From assembly GCA_030429585.1 (NCBI GenBank), contig JAUIEU010000001.1, positions 1,235,994 to 1,299,993 on the forward strand: a stretch of 64,000 bases of DNA, read 5' to 3'. Of this stretch, positions 36,313 through 44,787 are shown one piece after another; the stretch's first letter is position 1; every line of letters starts with the position of its first letter. This DNA is from a bacterium (GTDB taxonomy: Bacteria; Cyanobacteriota; Vampirovibrionia; Vampirovibrionales; Vampirovibrionaceae). The notes under the pieces were generated by a model, which worked only from the letters and a program-made list of their open reading frames with translations, had not been told where the DNA came from and did no database searches. The position numbers and the translations under genes are program-made.

Positions 36313-36486
36313 CTAAACGACACCACCACCCAAACCACGGTGTTGGCGATAGAGGGCGCCCTCTGCGCTTGTCTTGTATTCCCAACCAAATTTATTGACG
36401 GGTAACAGTATAGCAAAGCACATGCCAGCTAGAAAAATGGCAAAACCCCACACACCGTAATCGTTTAGGGCTTGTTTAGCACCCAT
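36313..36486 (-). CDS. Small single-span membrane protein
   Basis: A 57-residue frame with good codon usage, AAGGG about ten bases before the ATG, and one membrane segment (WGFAIFLAGMCFAILLPV) followed by a basic/aromatic tail. I do not recognise it. A longer frame extending to 36576 is unlikely to start there. Divergent from the next gene across about 190 bases. Confidence 0.45.
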   Translation of the reverse strand: MGAKQALNDYGVWGFAIFLAGMCFAILLPVNKFGWEYKTSAEGALYRQHRGLGGGVV

Positions 36487-36678
36487 TGGATAAGCCCTTA
36501 CAGTACTCAATTTTGTTACAAGTCCACATATACCAAACGGTAAGCCGCTCCCAACACGGGTTTCCACCTGGCACAAAAACCCTTCGCCCCCAAGGCGAGG
36601 AACGTTCCCGTATGACAGCCGTCGTCTGTGCTATACTGACCAGCAACATTGCCTTAATTAGGGTTACCCACACTGCCC

Positions 36679-36972
36679 ATGAAGATATACGAAATCAAAG
36701 GACTCTCTGGCCTATTTACCTTTTTGGTAGGCCTTATTGCCACCCTGGCCATTGTGGTGGCGCTACCTTCTGCTTTTTTAATGGTGCTGTGGAATGCGGT
36801 GGCCTTTGAAGGTTTTGGCGGCCCAGAAATTGCCCTACACCAAGGGTTACTGCTGTGGCTAATGGCGCTACTTACCTTTAAAATTATCTTTAAGCCAGAA
36901 ATTGTCTTCGAGCTTAAATCCATGGATGACGGCGACGACCTGCCCCCACCCTTCAACAAGCCCTCTAAATAA
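36679..36972 (+). CDS. Small two-span membrane protein
   Basis: A 97-residue hydrophobic protein with two predicted membrane helices (LFTFLVGLIATLAIVVALPS and LLLWLMALLTFKIIF) separated by a short EGFGGPEIALHQ loop, and an acidic, Pro-rich C-terminal tail. No family recognised. The start is the only ATG ahead of the first helix. No strong ribosome binding site. Confidence 0.6.
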   Translation: MKIYEIKGLSGLFTFLVGLIATLAIVVALPSAFLMVLWNAVAFEGFGGPEIALHQGLLLWLMALLTFKIIFKPEIVFELKSMDDGDDLPPPFNKPSK

Positions 36973-37042
36973 AACAGAACCGACACATTCTATTTCTATC
37001 TACAAGGGGGAAGGTTTAGGGCTTCTATCATAAAACCAAGGC

Positions 37043-37074
37043 AGCGGCTGAAGCCGGTGCAGGGTGTACGATGC
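37043..37074 (-). repeat. Inverted fragment of the dispersed element
   Basis: AGCGGCTGAAGCCGGTGCAG followed by GGTGTACGATGC is the reverse complement of the last part of the elements at 32076, 45661 and 56224. Only this end is present. It abuts the stop codon of the next leftward gene. Confidence 0.7.
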
Positions 37075-37075
37075 G

Positions 37076-37492
37076 CTAGCAGCTAATAAATAGTTTTTCA
37101 CCCACATACATGGGTTTATCGTGGTGGTAACCTAAAAACATGGGGCGTTTTAAAGGCTTGTTTACCCCGTAATCCGCCGGCAAGCGCTTGTGCAATAACT
37201 GAGGAGACCCGGCATACCCGCCACCGGCACCACTGGCTACCGAAGCACCAAAGGCCTGTACCCCATCCAAAGTATCCGTGGCATAGGGCGAATTAACCTG
37301 CAACACCGGGTTATGGGGCGTGTTGGCCAACAAGGCTGGGTTAGCCCAATAACTGGCACTATTTGCCGCGGCAGGGTGCTGCGCATAAGGCGGCATACCA
37401 CCATGGGGCAACGTTGGCGGCTTGGTTGGTTGACCGGTAAGTTGATTAAATAACTGGGCAAGCATGGGGCAGTACCACTCTCTATCATTCAT
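37076..37492 (-). CDS. Unknown Pro/Ala-rich low-complexity protein
   Basis: A 138-residue protein with no recognised domain. The first half is rich in Pro, Ala, Asn and His (TKPPTLPHGGMPPYAQHPAA), and the middle has VQAFGASVASGAGGGYAG. The C-terminal 45 residues are more ordered and basic (KPLKRPMFLGYHHDKPMYVG) and end in Cys. The start could instead be the internal ATG at 37465. It resembles in style the other Gly/Ala/Pro-rich proteins between 34.9 and 43.3 kb. A short GC hairpin (CCCTGC / GCAGGG) lies upstream at 37517-37530. Confidence 0.5.
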   Translation of the reverse strand: MNDREWYCPMLAQLFNQLTGQPTKPPTLPHGGMPPYAQHPAAANSASYWANPALLANTPHNPVLQVNSPYATDTLDGVQAFGASVASGAGGGYAGSPQLLHKRLPADYGVNKPLKRPMFLGYHHDKPMYVGEKLFISC

Positions 37493-37671
37493 GCATTTAG
37501 GCTGTTAAACGGAACGCCCTGCAAGCAGGGGTGCCCTAAGATTAATGTGACCGATACTGGTGGCAACCACCTCCACTAGCCAGGGGGTTTTTGGGCTAAA
37601 ATAGCTTAAATCCCCCAACTATTGGGCACCATTACTAACTTGCCACCTTTTTTGTAAGGCACACCCTACCC

Positions 37672-38791
37672 ATGGACCCCACTTTTCCCGATCTTCAGCA
37701 CCGTTGGCAACACCTGGGCCAACGGGTAGCCAGCGCCCGGAGGTACCTTTGACACCGACGACCGCCAAGACCGCATTGCCGCACTAGAAGCCCGCAGCAC
37801 CACCCCTACTTTTTGGGATGACAACGACACCGCCCAAACCATTCTGCAAGAGCTTAACCACCTTAAGGCCGATGCCGATGCCGCCGCCCAATGGCAACAG
37901 CACCTGGATGATGTCGAAGTCCTCATCACCCTAGGGCAAGAGGCCGACGACCCTGCCGTGCTACCCGAAATAATTACCGTATTAGACACATTGGAAAGCG
38001 CCGTAAACACATGGGAGTTACAGCAACTCCTCAGCGGTGATTATGATGCCGACGACGCCCTGTTAAGCATTAATGCCGGCGCTGGGGGAACCGACGCCCA
38101 GGACTGGGCCAGCATGTTGCTGCGCATGTACACCCGCTGGGCAGAGCAACAAGGCTTTGCCGTTAGCGTGTTAGATAGTAACGACGGCGACGAAGCGGGC
38201 ATAAAAAGCACCACATTAAAACTAGCCGGCACCCATGCCTTTGGCTATGCCAAGCAAGAACAAGGGGTGCATCGGCTGGTACGAATTTCGCCCTTTAATG
38301 CCAGCGGCAAACGGCAAACCAGTTTTGCCAGCGTGGATGTTAGCCCAGTGGTGCGCGATGTAACCCGCGCCGATGTGGACATATTACCCGACGATATTGA
38401 GTGGGATACCATGCGCAGTGGCGGCGCAGGCGGGCAAAATGTTAACAAGGTGGAAAGTGCGGTAAGGCTAACCCACAAGCCCACCGGCATTGCCATCCGC
38501 TGCCAACAAGAGCGCAGCCAACAACAAAACCGAGAGATTGCCTTGGCCATGCTCCGCGCCCGATTACTCGCCATAAAACTACAAGAGCAAGACGCTGAAC
38601 TGGCCGCCGTTAAAGGCAACAGCATGGCCATTGATTTTGGCAGCCAAATTCGCAGCTATGTTTTTCACCCCTACAGCATGGTAAAAGACCACCGCACCCA
38701 TGTGGAAACCAGCAACGTGCAACAGGTGATGGATGGCGATTTAACCCCCTTTATCGAGGCTATGCTTCGCCGCCAGCTTGCGGAAAAATAA
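37672..38791 (+). CDS. prfB: Peptide chain release factor 2, with programmed +1 frameshift
   Basis: RF2 terminates translation at UAA and UGA. The first 26 codons run from ATG 37672 to an in-frame TGA at 37750-37752; a +1 shift at CTT-TGA resumes at 37751 and continues to TAA 38791, giving about 372 residues. The shifted frame has the codon-recognition tripeptide SPF (residues 206-208) and the catalytic GGQ (253-255), matching E. coli positions closely. A start at the internal ATG 37958 would lose the N-terminal domain. It is the only gene in the window that needs a frameshift. Confidence 0.96.
37740..37753 (+). promoter_or_regulatory. RF2 programmed frameshift site
   Basis: GGAGG-TAC-CTT-TGA-C has the parts of the bacterial prfB autoregulatory site: an internal Shine-Dalgarno-like GGAGG three bases before the slippery CTT, then TGA and C. 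When RF2 is scarce the ribosome slips +1 and makes more RF2. Confidence 0.93.
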
Positions 38792-38800
38792 CGGCTAAAT

Positions 38801-38874
38801 TGGCCCTGGAGGGAGTCGAACCCCCGACATTCGCCTTAGGAGGGCGACGTTCTATCCTGCTGAACTACAGAGCC
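38801..38874 (-). tRNA. tRNA-Arg(CCT)
   Basis: Cloverleaf on the minus strand: acceptor GGCTCTG / CAGGGCC with discriminator A, anticodon stem TCGCC / GGCGA with loop CTCCTAA (anticodon CCT), and a T arm with GTTCGACT. The 3' CCA is not encoded. It is convergent with prfB, nine bases from its stop. Confidence 0.95.
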
Positions 38875-39078
38875 AACATTAGCGCCTATTAACCACCCAG
38901 TGTACCTGCTAACAATGCCCGTTGTCAGGTCATCGTAAATTTCCTTCGCTATGGATTTCTCGTAACACCTGCCATCCTTAACGCATCGCGCCTCCTTTTG
39001 CCCAAACTGGGCCTAGTGACGATGACACCCAACCTGCAAAAAAAGAATGCCCCATGATGAGACAAACCCGATATAGCC

Positions 39079-39648
39079 ATGTTGCAAAACACCCAGCAAG
39101 CGACAAAATTAGTAAATACTCGCCCGCTAAATGAAAATCCGAATATTTATCAGTTTATGACGAAGAACAATCAGGTACCCTATAAACCATCAGAAGCCTT
39201 ACACCCTGCCAAAGCTTTATTTCATTATATGTTTGGTAATGGTGAGCCACTAACAGTTGATATTAGGAACGTTAATCTACCTAATATTAAAAACCATCGT
39301 AATTACCCTAACTTTTCTAAATATACCGAGATGATGAAAACACATAAACTAAAGGGAATTGTTATCGATGCGAGGACGATTGATACGAAAGCCGGTGGCT
39401 TAGATGCTGCTTCTCTCGGCAATATTACAATTGAACTTTCAGGTACAATACGATTAGATGGAAATGACCGTTGGCGCTTTGAGGGCAGTATTAGACAGGG
39501 TGCACCTGACACCTACGATTTTAATAAATCTACTCATCGAGATGACTTAGCTGAGCATTCCACAACCGTTGGTCGAAAAATTCCAGGTAAAAAATATAAA
39601 ATCCTATTTGAAGGAATAAAACACTATGAAGATAGCGGCTCTTATTAG
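39079..39648 (+). CDS. Unknown A+T-rich gene
   Basis: A 189-residue protein I do not recognise. A disordered start (LQNTQQATKLVNTRPLNENP) precedes a domain with several predicted strands (IKNHRNYPNFSKYTEMM, GNITIELSGTIRLDGNDRWRF). The strand pattern and RWRFEG could suggest a beta-rich domain of the kind found in toxins or secreted effectors, but nothing specific is visible. DNA here is clearly more A+T-rich than prfB next door, suggesting transfer. Its end overlaps the next gene by 23 bases. Confidence 0.55.
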   Translation: MLQNTQQATKLVNTRPLNENPNIYQFMTKNNQVPYKPSEALHPAKALFHYMFGNGEPLTVDIRNVNLPNIKNHRNYPNFSKYTEMMKTHKLKGIVIDARTIDTKAGGLDAASLGNITIELSGTIRLDGNDRWRFEGSIRQGAPDTYDFNKSTHRDDLAEHSTTVGRKIPGKKYKILFEGIKHYEDSGSY

Positions 39649-39940
39649 TTTTTTATTGATTGGTTGGTTTGTTTTAACTCAGGAAAACCCTAAAACAATT
39701 ACTAGTGACGAATCTGCTGTGGCTTTTGCAAAGTGGCAGTTACAGCGTGAATGCGATGAAGAGGGTATTGACTGTAGCCAATATAATGATACAACGATTT
39801 TGAGAAATAAAAAAAATCCCGATCCAGATGATAAATACCGGTGGTTTATTGGCTTTTCAAAAAAGAAGGCAGACAAACCATCCATTTACTTTGTTATTTC
39901 CGAGTGGGATGAATATGAAATTTCAGGTTCAGTCGATTAA
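39626..39940 (+). CDS. Small exported or membrane-anchored protein
   Basis: A 104-residue protein with an N-terminal hydrophobic signal or anchor (MKIAALISFLLIGWFVLTQ), then a hydrophilic domain with two Cys (QRECDEEGIDCSQY) and Trp/Tyr-containing strands. GAAGGAA lies just before the ATG, inside the end of the upstream gene, so the two are coupled. The pairing of an unknown larger protein with a small membrane partner may reflect an effector/immunity or secretion pair; that is inference only. Confidence 0.6.
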   Translation: MKIAALISFLLIGWFVLTQENPKTITSDESAVAFAKWQLQRECDEEGIDCSQYNDTTILRNKKNPDPDDKYRWFIGFSKKKADKPSIYFVISEWDEYEISGSVD

Positions 39941-39963
39941 CCCATAATATAATGGAGCAGATA

Positions 39964-40125
39964 TTAATGGAAGCGAAAGCAATCATTCATAAACAAGCAG
40001 TCAAATGCTACAAGAATGAAAAAATAAATTAGTCCAAAAACAGCCTGAAAAAAGTCCGAAAAAATAATAATAGCAGCGATCGTTGCAATAGCAGATAGGC
40101 CGATAAATATGTTTCGCTTGTTCAT
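39964..40125 (-). CDS. Possible small two-span membrane protein
   Basis: A 53-residue frame beginning at ATG 40125 encodes MNKRNIFIGLSAIATIAAII and a second hydrophobic stretch ending in a Cys/Phe/His tail. Two short membrane helices are plausible. No clear ribosome binding site, and a 21-codon plus-strand frame at 39968 with GGAG upstream competes. Kept with low confidence. Confidence 0.3.
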   Translation of the reverse strand: MNKRNIFIGLSAIATIAAIIIFSDFFQAVFGLIYFFILVAFDCLFMNDCFRFH

Positions 40126-40269
40126 GAATACTAGTTTAGCAGAGCTATTAAAAAACACACGGTGCATATCTTCGGAATTACTAAAGCTGACCAGACACCA
40201 GGCAAATAAAAACTAGCGCCTAATATCGTTAGAGAAAACAGAAAAAGAAGTGCCCCACTTTTAATGCAG

Positions 40270-41475
40270 TTAGCTTACATAACGGTAGGCTTGCACACCA
40301 TCATATTTGCTTGGGTCGGTAAGGGCCTGCACATGGTCACTGGCCTCTTTACCGTTGCCTAAATAAATGCTGGTATGGCCATGTTCTTTTTTATCCGTTG
40401 CCCCGTACACCAACACATCGCCTGGCAGCAGTTCTTCATCCTCCAAATCAATTTCTTCAAAGGCGCCTTGTTCTTCCAACGCTTCAGACATATTGTAGGC
40501 CCCTAAATCCTCATTATAAGCACTCATATTTTTCACGTTAATACCAACAGCGCGTAAGGCGTCACCTACCCCTTTGGCGCACTTGCCTGTGGTGTTCATT
40601 TGGTTCGCCGTGTTAATTGCACTTTTAACAATATATTCACGGGCCTGCTCCACACTGCCTGCCGGGCCGTCATTCATATTGTTTAAGTTCGCCATCATTG
40701 TTTCATAGCTTGGCGGCACACCACTTACACCAATAGTTTGGTCGATGCCTGTACCGGTTACTTGGGCACCAGGTGCGCCACCGTTTAAAGAAGCCAAACG
40801 CTGCTGAAACTCATCCGGCAGATTGCCTACGTCGCCACCTGCATTTATTTCTGCAATTAGCGCCTTCGCCAAATCCTGGCTTTCTTCTGGTAATTTATGA
40901 AGCACCTTGGATAATTCTTTTGCCATCGCACGGCGTTTTTGAAGCTCTATTTTTTCCTGCCTCTTCTGTAAGTCCAATTGTTTCTGTTCATCAATCTTAG
41001 CTTGTTTAGCATCTTGGGCCGCCTTAATCTGTTTTTGTTGTTGCTTCATCATAAACGTACGAATCAACGCCTGAACAACCCCGCTAAACAGTTGGTCTAC
41101 CAACAGCGCATTTTGGGCTTGCTTGGCAGATATTGGCCCGCCGCCACCACCCGGTACAATGCCTGGCGACCCTAGCGGAAAACCACCACTGGCGCCAAAG
41201 CCATTACCAAAGCCACCCAAAGTTGGCATAAACGGGTTACCACCCAACCCCATGCTTGGCATATTACCCAGCCCTGCGGTTGGTAAGTTAAACGGATTAC
41301 CCACATTAAACGCCGTTGGCGAAGGCCCTATACCACCGAACCCTGGGTTTACTAACCCTGTAGGCACGTTACCCATGCCCATGGTTGCAGGCCCCATGCC
41401 AGCAAACCCCGCCATAGGCGGTGCCGGTGGCGCGCAGCCATAGCAAGCTGAATAAGTGGTATTCCCCCAAACCAT
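40270..41475 (-). CDS. CHAP/NlpC-like cysteine peptidase with Gly/Pro-rich N-terminus
   Basis: A 401-residue protein in three parts. Residues 1-115 are low complexity, rich in Gly, Pro, Phe and Met with repeated GMG/GFGG/NPF units. Residues 120-200 form a charged Lys/Gln coiled coil (KQQQKQIKAAQDAKQAKIDE). The C-terminal 130 residues resemble a CHAP or NlpC/P60 peptidoglycan amidase: nucleophile candidate Cys299 in GKCAKGVGDAL, then LLPGDVLVYG and HGHTSIYLGNG (His365/His367) followed by Asp-His. No signal peptide is obvious. A cell-wall or secreted hydrolase role is likely but unproven. Confidence 0.6.
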   Translation of the reverse strand: MVWGNTTYSACYGCAPPAPPMAGFAGMGPATMGMGNVPTGLVNPGFGGIGPSPTAFNVGNPFNLPTAGLGNMPSMGLGGNPFMPTLGGFGNGFGASGGFPLGSPGIVPGGGGGPISAKQAQNALLVDQLFSGVVQALIRTFMMKQQQKQIKAAQDAKQAKIDEQKQLDLQKRQEKIELQKRRAMAKELSKVLHKLPEESQDLAKALIAEINAGGDVGNLPDEFQQRLASLNGGAPGAQVTGTGIDQTIGVSGVPPSYETMMANLNNMNDGPAGSVEQAREYIVKSAINTANQMNTTGKCAKGVGDALRAVGINVKNMSAYNEDLGAYNMSEALEEQGAFEEIDLEDEELLPGDVLVYGATDKKEHGHTSIYLGNGKEASDHVQALTDPSKYDGVQAYRYVS

Positions 41476-41698
41476 AATGTTTGCTTTATTCCCCGTATAA
41501 AAAATGAGTGCCTAGTAACAACATGCACCACCAGCCAGCGGTGCTGTTTAAAAAAATCCCAGTTACATAACTGTACCAACCGTAGAAAAAACACCTTATG
41601 CCCCCGCACAAGATTAGGCTAGCTAGCTGTAACTATATATATAAAAACAACTAGCCAGGTTTTTGTGCTAGTTAGCCGCTATTGTTGTTACCAATGCC

Positions 41699-42121
41699 CT
41701 AGCTATCGCTAATAGAATCCAAACCTAAGAAGAAGGGGTTGGCTTGTTGGCGGGCAGCTGGGCGCTGGGCCTGCTGGCGGCTGTTGGTTTTTATCGATTT
41801 AGACCCTTCTGCACCTTTGGCTTGGCTTGCCACCTGGGCAAAGGATACGCCGGTAAACTTAGCAAGTTTATCTTTAACATCTGCCTGTTGAGACTGCTGT
41901 TGTACTAATTGCTGCTGTTGCTGTAATACCACTTGTTGGGGCTGTTGTTGTGGTAATTGTCGGTACAAGTTTAACGAAAAAGTAGTCGATACCGATGGCT
42001 GCGCTTTAGCGGCAGGCTGTGCGATAACAGGCTGCTGTTGGGCGGCTTTTTTAGCCGTGGCTTTTTGCGCATTACTGGTATGCGCGGCAGCGGTAATAAA
42101 TGTGTTTTGAATAACGCTCAT
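41699..42121 (-). CDS. Gln-rich low-complexity protein
   Basis: A 140-residue protein dominated by Gln and Ala, including VVLQQQQQLVQQQSQQ, with TTFSLNLYRQL and VSFAQVASQ segments and a FFLGLDSISDS tail. It is probably disordered. No known domain. The ATG follows a purine-rich AGAGAG stretch at some distance. It lies between the CHAP-like protein and the parvulin on the same strand. Confidence 0.55.
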   Translation of the reverse strand: MSVIQNTFITAAAHTSNAQKATAKKAAQQQPVIAQPAAKAQPSVSTTFSLNLYRQLPQQQPQQVVLQQQQQLVQQQSQQADVKDKLAKFTGVSFAQVASQAKGAEGSKSIKTNSRQQAQRPAARQQANPFFLGLDSISDS

Positions 42122-42359
42122 GGCGTAGGTCTCAACTCTCTTTGTTTTACTCTCAAACTCTCTTGGGTAGAGATCTATAACCTCTACATTAAAATAAAAA
42201 CAAATAGTTAATTAAGATTGCGTTAATAATTGCTTTTTAACACATACCCGTTACATTTTGTTACGGTGGCCATTAAAAATAGCGCCTGCTGGTGCGTAAT
42301 GGCATAACAGGCGCTATCAAAAGCAAATCGGTTGGATATACCACTTAAGGTATAGACGC

Positions 42360-42659
42360 TTATACTCGGTCCGTAATTTGGATTAGGTGGTAACCAAACT
42401 GGGTTTGGATAGGCGGAGAAACAGCGCCCACTTCAACGGTATCGTCAAAGCACACGGTTTCAAATTCTTTAACCATTTGGCCACGGCCAAAAAAGCCAAG
42501 GTCGCCGCCATTGGCACCGCTGGGGCATTTGCTGTTTTCTTTAGCCGCATCGGCAAAGGTGGTGTCGCCGGCTTCAATAGCGGTTTTTAGTTCAGCCGCT
42601 TTGGCTTCAGTCTCTACCAAAATGTGGCTAGCTTTAACATTTTCAATAGCTGTGGTCAT
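42360..42659 (-). CDS. Parvulin-type peptidyl-prolyl isomerase
   Basis: A 99-residue stand-alone rotamase (PpiC/parvulin) that speeds cis-trans isomerisation of proline bonds. The fold motifs are all present: VKASHILVETEAKAAEL, FADAAKENSKCPSGANGG, DLGFFGRGQMVKEFE, and the C-terminal TQFGYHLIQITDRV. There is no signal peptide, so it acts in the cytoplasm. AAGGAA lies about ten bases before the ATG. Confidence 0.93.
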   Translation of the reverse strand: MTTAIENVKASHILVETEAKAAELKTAIEAGDTTFADAAKENSKCPSGANGGDLGFFGRGQMVKEFETVCFDDTVEVGAVSPPIQTQFGYHLIQITDRV

Positions 42660-42784
42660 GGGATTTATTCCTTAATAACAAAGTAAACGTATGCGGGGTA
42701 AGGCCAAACTGTACCATAGACGAACACACGACAAAAACCAGCCTGCAGGTTATACAGGCTGGTAGTAGTGTTATTACTTTGTAG

Positions 42785-43264
42785 CTAGGTTACGGTAAAG
42801 CCCATTTTTTCTCCGGCTACATAACGTACGGCGCCATCTGCACCAGATTCTAAAAAGGCATTAATGGCTGCATCCACATTACCGCCCGATTGGGTATAAG
42901 CTGCAAACCCCTGCGAGGCCGCTGAAACCCCAATATTGGTGGCCGCCGTAACGTCCCGCGATGACACATCGCCGGGCTTCATGTTATTTACAAACTGCGT
43001 TGTTACCTTTCGTGCGGTATTTTTAGCCAAACCATCGCCTACAAACGGGCCTTCGCCTTGGGTGCCAGACGCCACATAATCACCGGCAATAGTAGCGGCT
43101 TGCCCCTGCCCTGCAGAAAACGCCTTAGCTGTATTACCCGTTAATAATAACGGTGCTAACGCACGTGCGAGTTGCACACCATCACTAACGGCTTTCCGCT
43201 CATTAGCTCGGCCTGTGTTAAAACTGGCCCCTTGGCCTAGCATGCCAAAAAATATATTGGCCAT
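42785..43264 (-). CDS. Unknown Gly/Ala-rich protein
   Basis: A 159-residue protein with no recognised family. It starts ANIFFGMLGQGASFNTG, then has a helical, Ala-rich middle (VQLARALAPLLLTGNTAK) and TAATNIGVSAASQGFAAYTQ. Gly and Asn punctuate short helices. GGGGGT lies before the ATG. No signal peptide. Like the proteins at 34.9-42.1 kb it is Ala/Gly-rich and may belong to the same surface-associated set. Confidence 0.5.
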   Translation of the reverse strand: MANIFFGMLGQGASFNTGRANERKAVSDGVQLARALAPLLLTGNTAKAFSAGQGQAATIAGDYVASGTQGEGPFVGDGLAKNTARKVTTQFVNNMKPGDVSSRDVTAATNIGVSAASQGFAAYTQSGGNVDAAINAFLESGADGAVRYVAGEKMGFTVT

Positions 43265-43363
43265 AGTTAGTTACCCCCAAACTATTTAGTTAATTTATAA
43301 AAAGATTCCCTATTAAGCCCTAAAAAATGTTTTTACTATATTGTGCGGTTTTGTAAATCCATC

Positions 43364-44533
43364 TTAACCATCAATGTACTGGTATTCGTTGCCTTCAAAG
43401 TTTTTAATGGTCCACGTACCATCAGCATGGCTAACTACCGTTTCTGGGTGAATAGGCACCTTACCGCCACCACCAGGGGCATCAATAACATAAGTTGGCA
43501 CGCCGTAACCCGTCATATGGCCGCGCAAGTGCTGCATAATATCTAGCCCCGTTTGCACTTGGGTACGAAAATGGCTAGTGCCCTGCACCGGGTCGCATTG
43601 ATAGATATAGTATGGCCGCACACGGATTTTAAGCAACTTAAGCATTAGCGCTTTCATTACTTCGGGATCATCGTTTACACCTTTTAGCAATACGGTTTGG
43701 CTAAAGGTGGGAATCCCCGCATCGGCCAGCTTATTACACGCTGCTTCTACTTCGGGGGTAATTTCATCCGGGTGCAAAAAGTGGATACTCATATAAAAGG
43801 GCGGGTACTTTTTCAGCATGGCCACAAAATCATCGGTAATGCGCTGGGGCAATACTACCGGTATTTTGCTACCTATCCGCACCAAATCAATATGAGGGAT
43901 ACTATGCAGCCGGCTAATAATACCTTCTAGCTTGTGGTCGGCCATCACCAGCGGGTCGCCGCCACTAATCAGTACATCGCGCACTTGGGGCGTTTTTTCT
44001 AGGTATTCGTAGGCGGCGTCAAAATCCACGCTATGCTGGCCGCTGCCTACCACGCGGCTACGGGTGCAATAGCGGCAATACACGCTGCATGTTTCGTTTA
44101 CCAAAAACAGCACTCTATCTGGGTAGCGGTGCACCAACCCAGGCGCTACCATATCGGCATCTTCGCCGCAGGGGTCTACCATTTCGCTAGCGGTGCTGGT
44201 TAGTTCTGCCATGCGGGGCACCACAGTTTTTCGCAGGGCAGAGCACTCTGGCGTGGATTGAATTACATCTAAATAATGGGGCGTAATGGCAAACGGAATA
44301 TTGGTACCGGCGGCGGCAAAGGCGGCGCGCTCGTCATCGGTTAGGTGCAAGTACTGCTCTATACCTGCCAATGTGGTTACCCGGTTACGAAATTGCCACT
44401 TCCAATCCTGCCAATGGGGCTCGGCTTTATCTGCCGCATAAGTAAGCAGCGGCTTTTTAGAGGCATTGGATGACGGTACCGGCGTGCAGGCAGGTAGCGG
44501 GGGATTGGAACACGGAGAAGAAACGGCAACCAT
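43364..44533 (-). CDS. KamA-family radical SAM aminomutase (lysine 2,3-aminomutase-like)
   Basis: A 389-residue radical SAM/PLP enzyme. The [4Fe-4S] cluster cysteines are in NETCSVYCRYCTRSR (Cys149, Cys153, Cys156), followed by DVLISGGDPLVM and the C-terminal TYVIDAPGGGGKVPI with the PLP-region signature of lysine 2,3-aminomutases. It could convert L-lysine to beta-lysine for osmolyte or fermentation use, or act on elongation factor P like EpmB; the length and PGGGGK motif favour the longer KamA group. The N-terminal 30 residues are extra Ser/Pro-rich. Confidence 0.88.
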   Translation of the reverse strand: MVAVSSPCSNPPLPACTPVPSSNASKKPLLTYAADKAEPHWQDWKWQFRNRVTTLAGIEQYLHLTDDERAAFAAAGTNIPFAITPHYLDVIQSTPECSALRKTVVPRMAELTSTASEMVDPCGEDADMVAPGLVHRYPDRVLFLVNETCSVYCRYCTRSRVVGSGQHSVDFDAAYEYLEKTPQVRDVLISGGDPLVMADHKLEGIISRLHSIPHIDLVRIGSKIPVVLPQRITDDFVAMLKKYPPFYMSIHFLHPDEITPEVEAACNKLADAGIPTFSQTVLLKGVNDDPEVMKALMLKLLKIRVRPYYIYQCDPVQGTSHFRTQVQTGLDIMQHLRGHMTGYGVPTYVIDAPGGGGKVPIHPETVVSHADGTWTIKNFEGNEYQYIDG

Positions 44534-44603
44534 GACAGCGTTGATATCATCCTTAGTAAGATAAAGTGGGGCAGCGCCCGGTAGAGTTATACCCTAAAGA
44601 CGC

Positions 44604-44621
44604 CTTTACCTATAGGTAAAG
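44604..44621. promoter_or_regulatory. Perfect inverted repeat between kamA-like and STAS genes
   Basis: CTTTACC-TATA-GGTAAAG is an exact seven-base inverted repeat in the 254-base divergent gap. No T tract follows on either strand, so an operator is more likely than a terminator. Confidence 0.35.
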
Positions 44622-44697
44622 CCCCCGCCTGTAGAGACGATGGCCACCCCCTGGTTGTTCCTCCTCCACTGGGCAGGGGAGATCTATCCCCCTGTGA

Positions 44698-44725
44698 TAG
44701 ACAGACCTTACAAATCCGTTACAAT
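44698..44725 (+). promoter_or_regulatory. Putative promoter of the STAS gene
   Basis: TAGACA (44698-44703), a 16-base spacer and TACAAT (44720-44725) match the sigma-70 consensus at 5 of 6 positions in each element, 62 bases before the STAS GTG. Confidence 0.5.
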
Positions 44726-44787
44726 AGAGGGTATCTCATCGTACTAGGTGGCATGTTTGCCCCAATTTCTAACAAGAGGACACCCCC

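Noticed and set aside
39968-40033. 21-codon plus-strand peptide with GGAG upstream
   Set aside because: Too short to support without transcription data; competes with a minus-strand membrane peptide.
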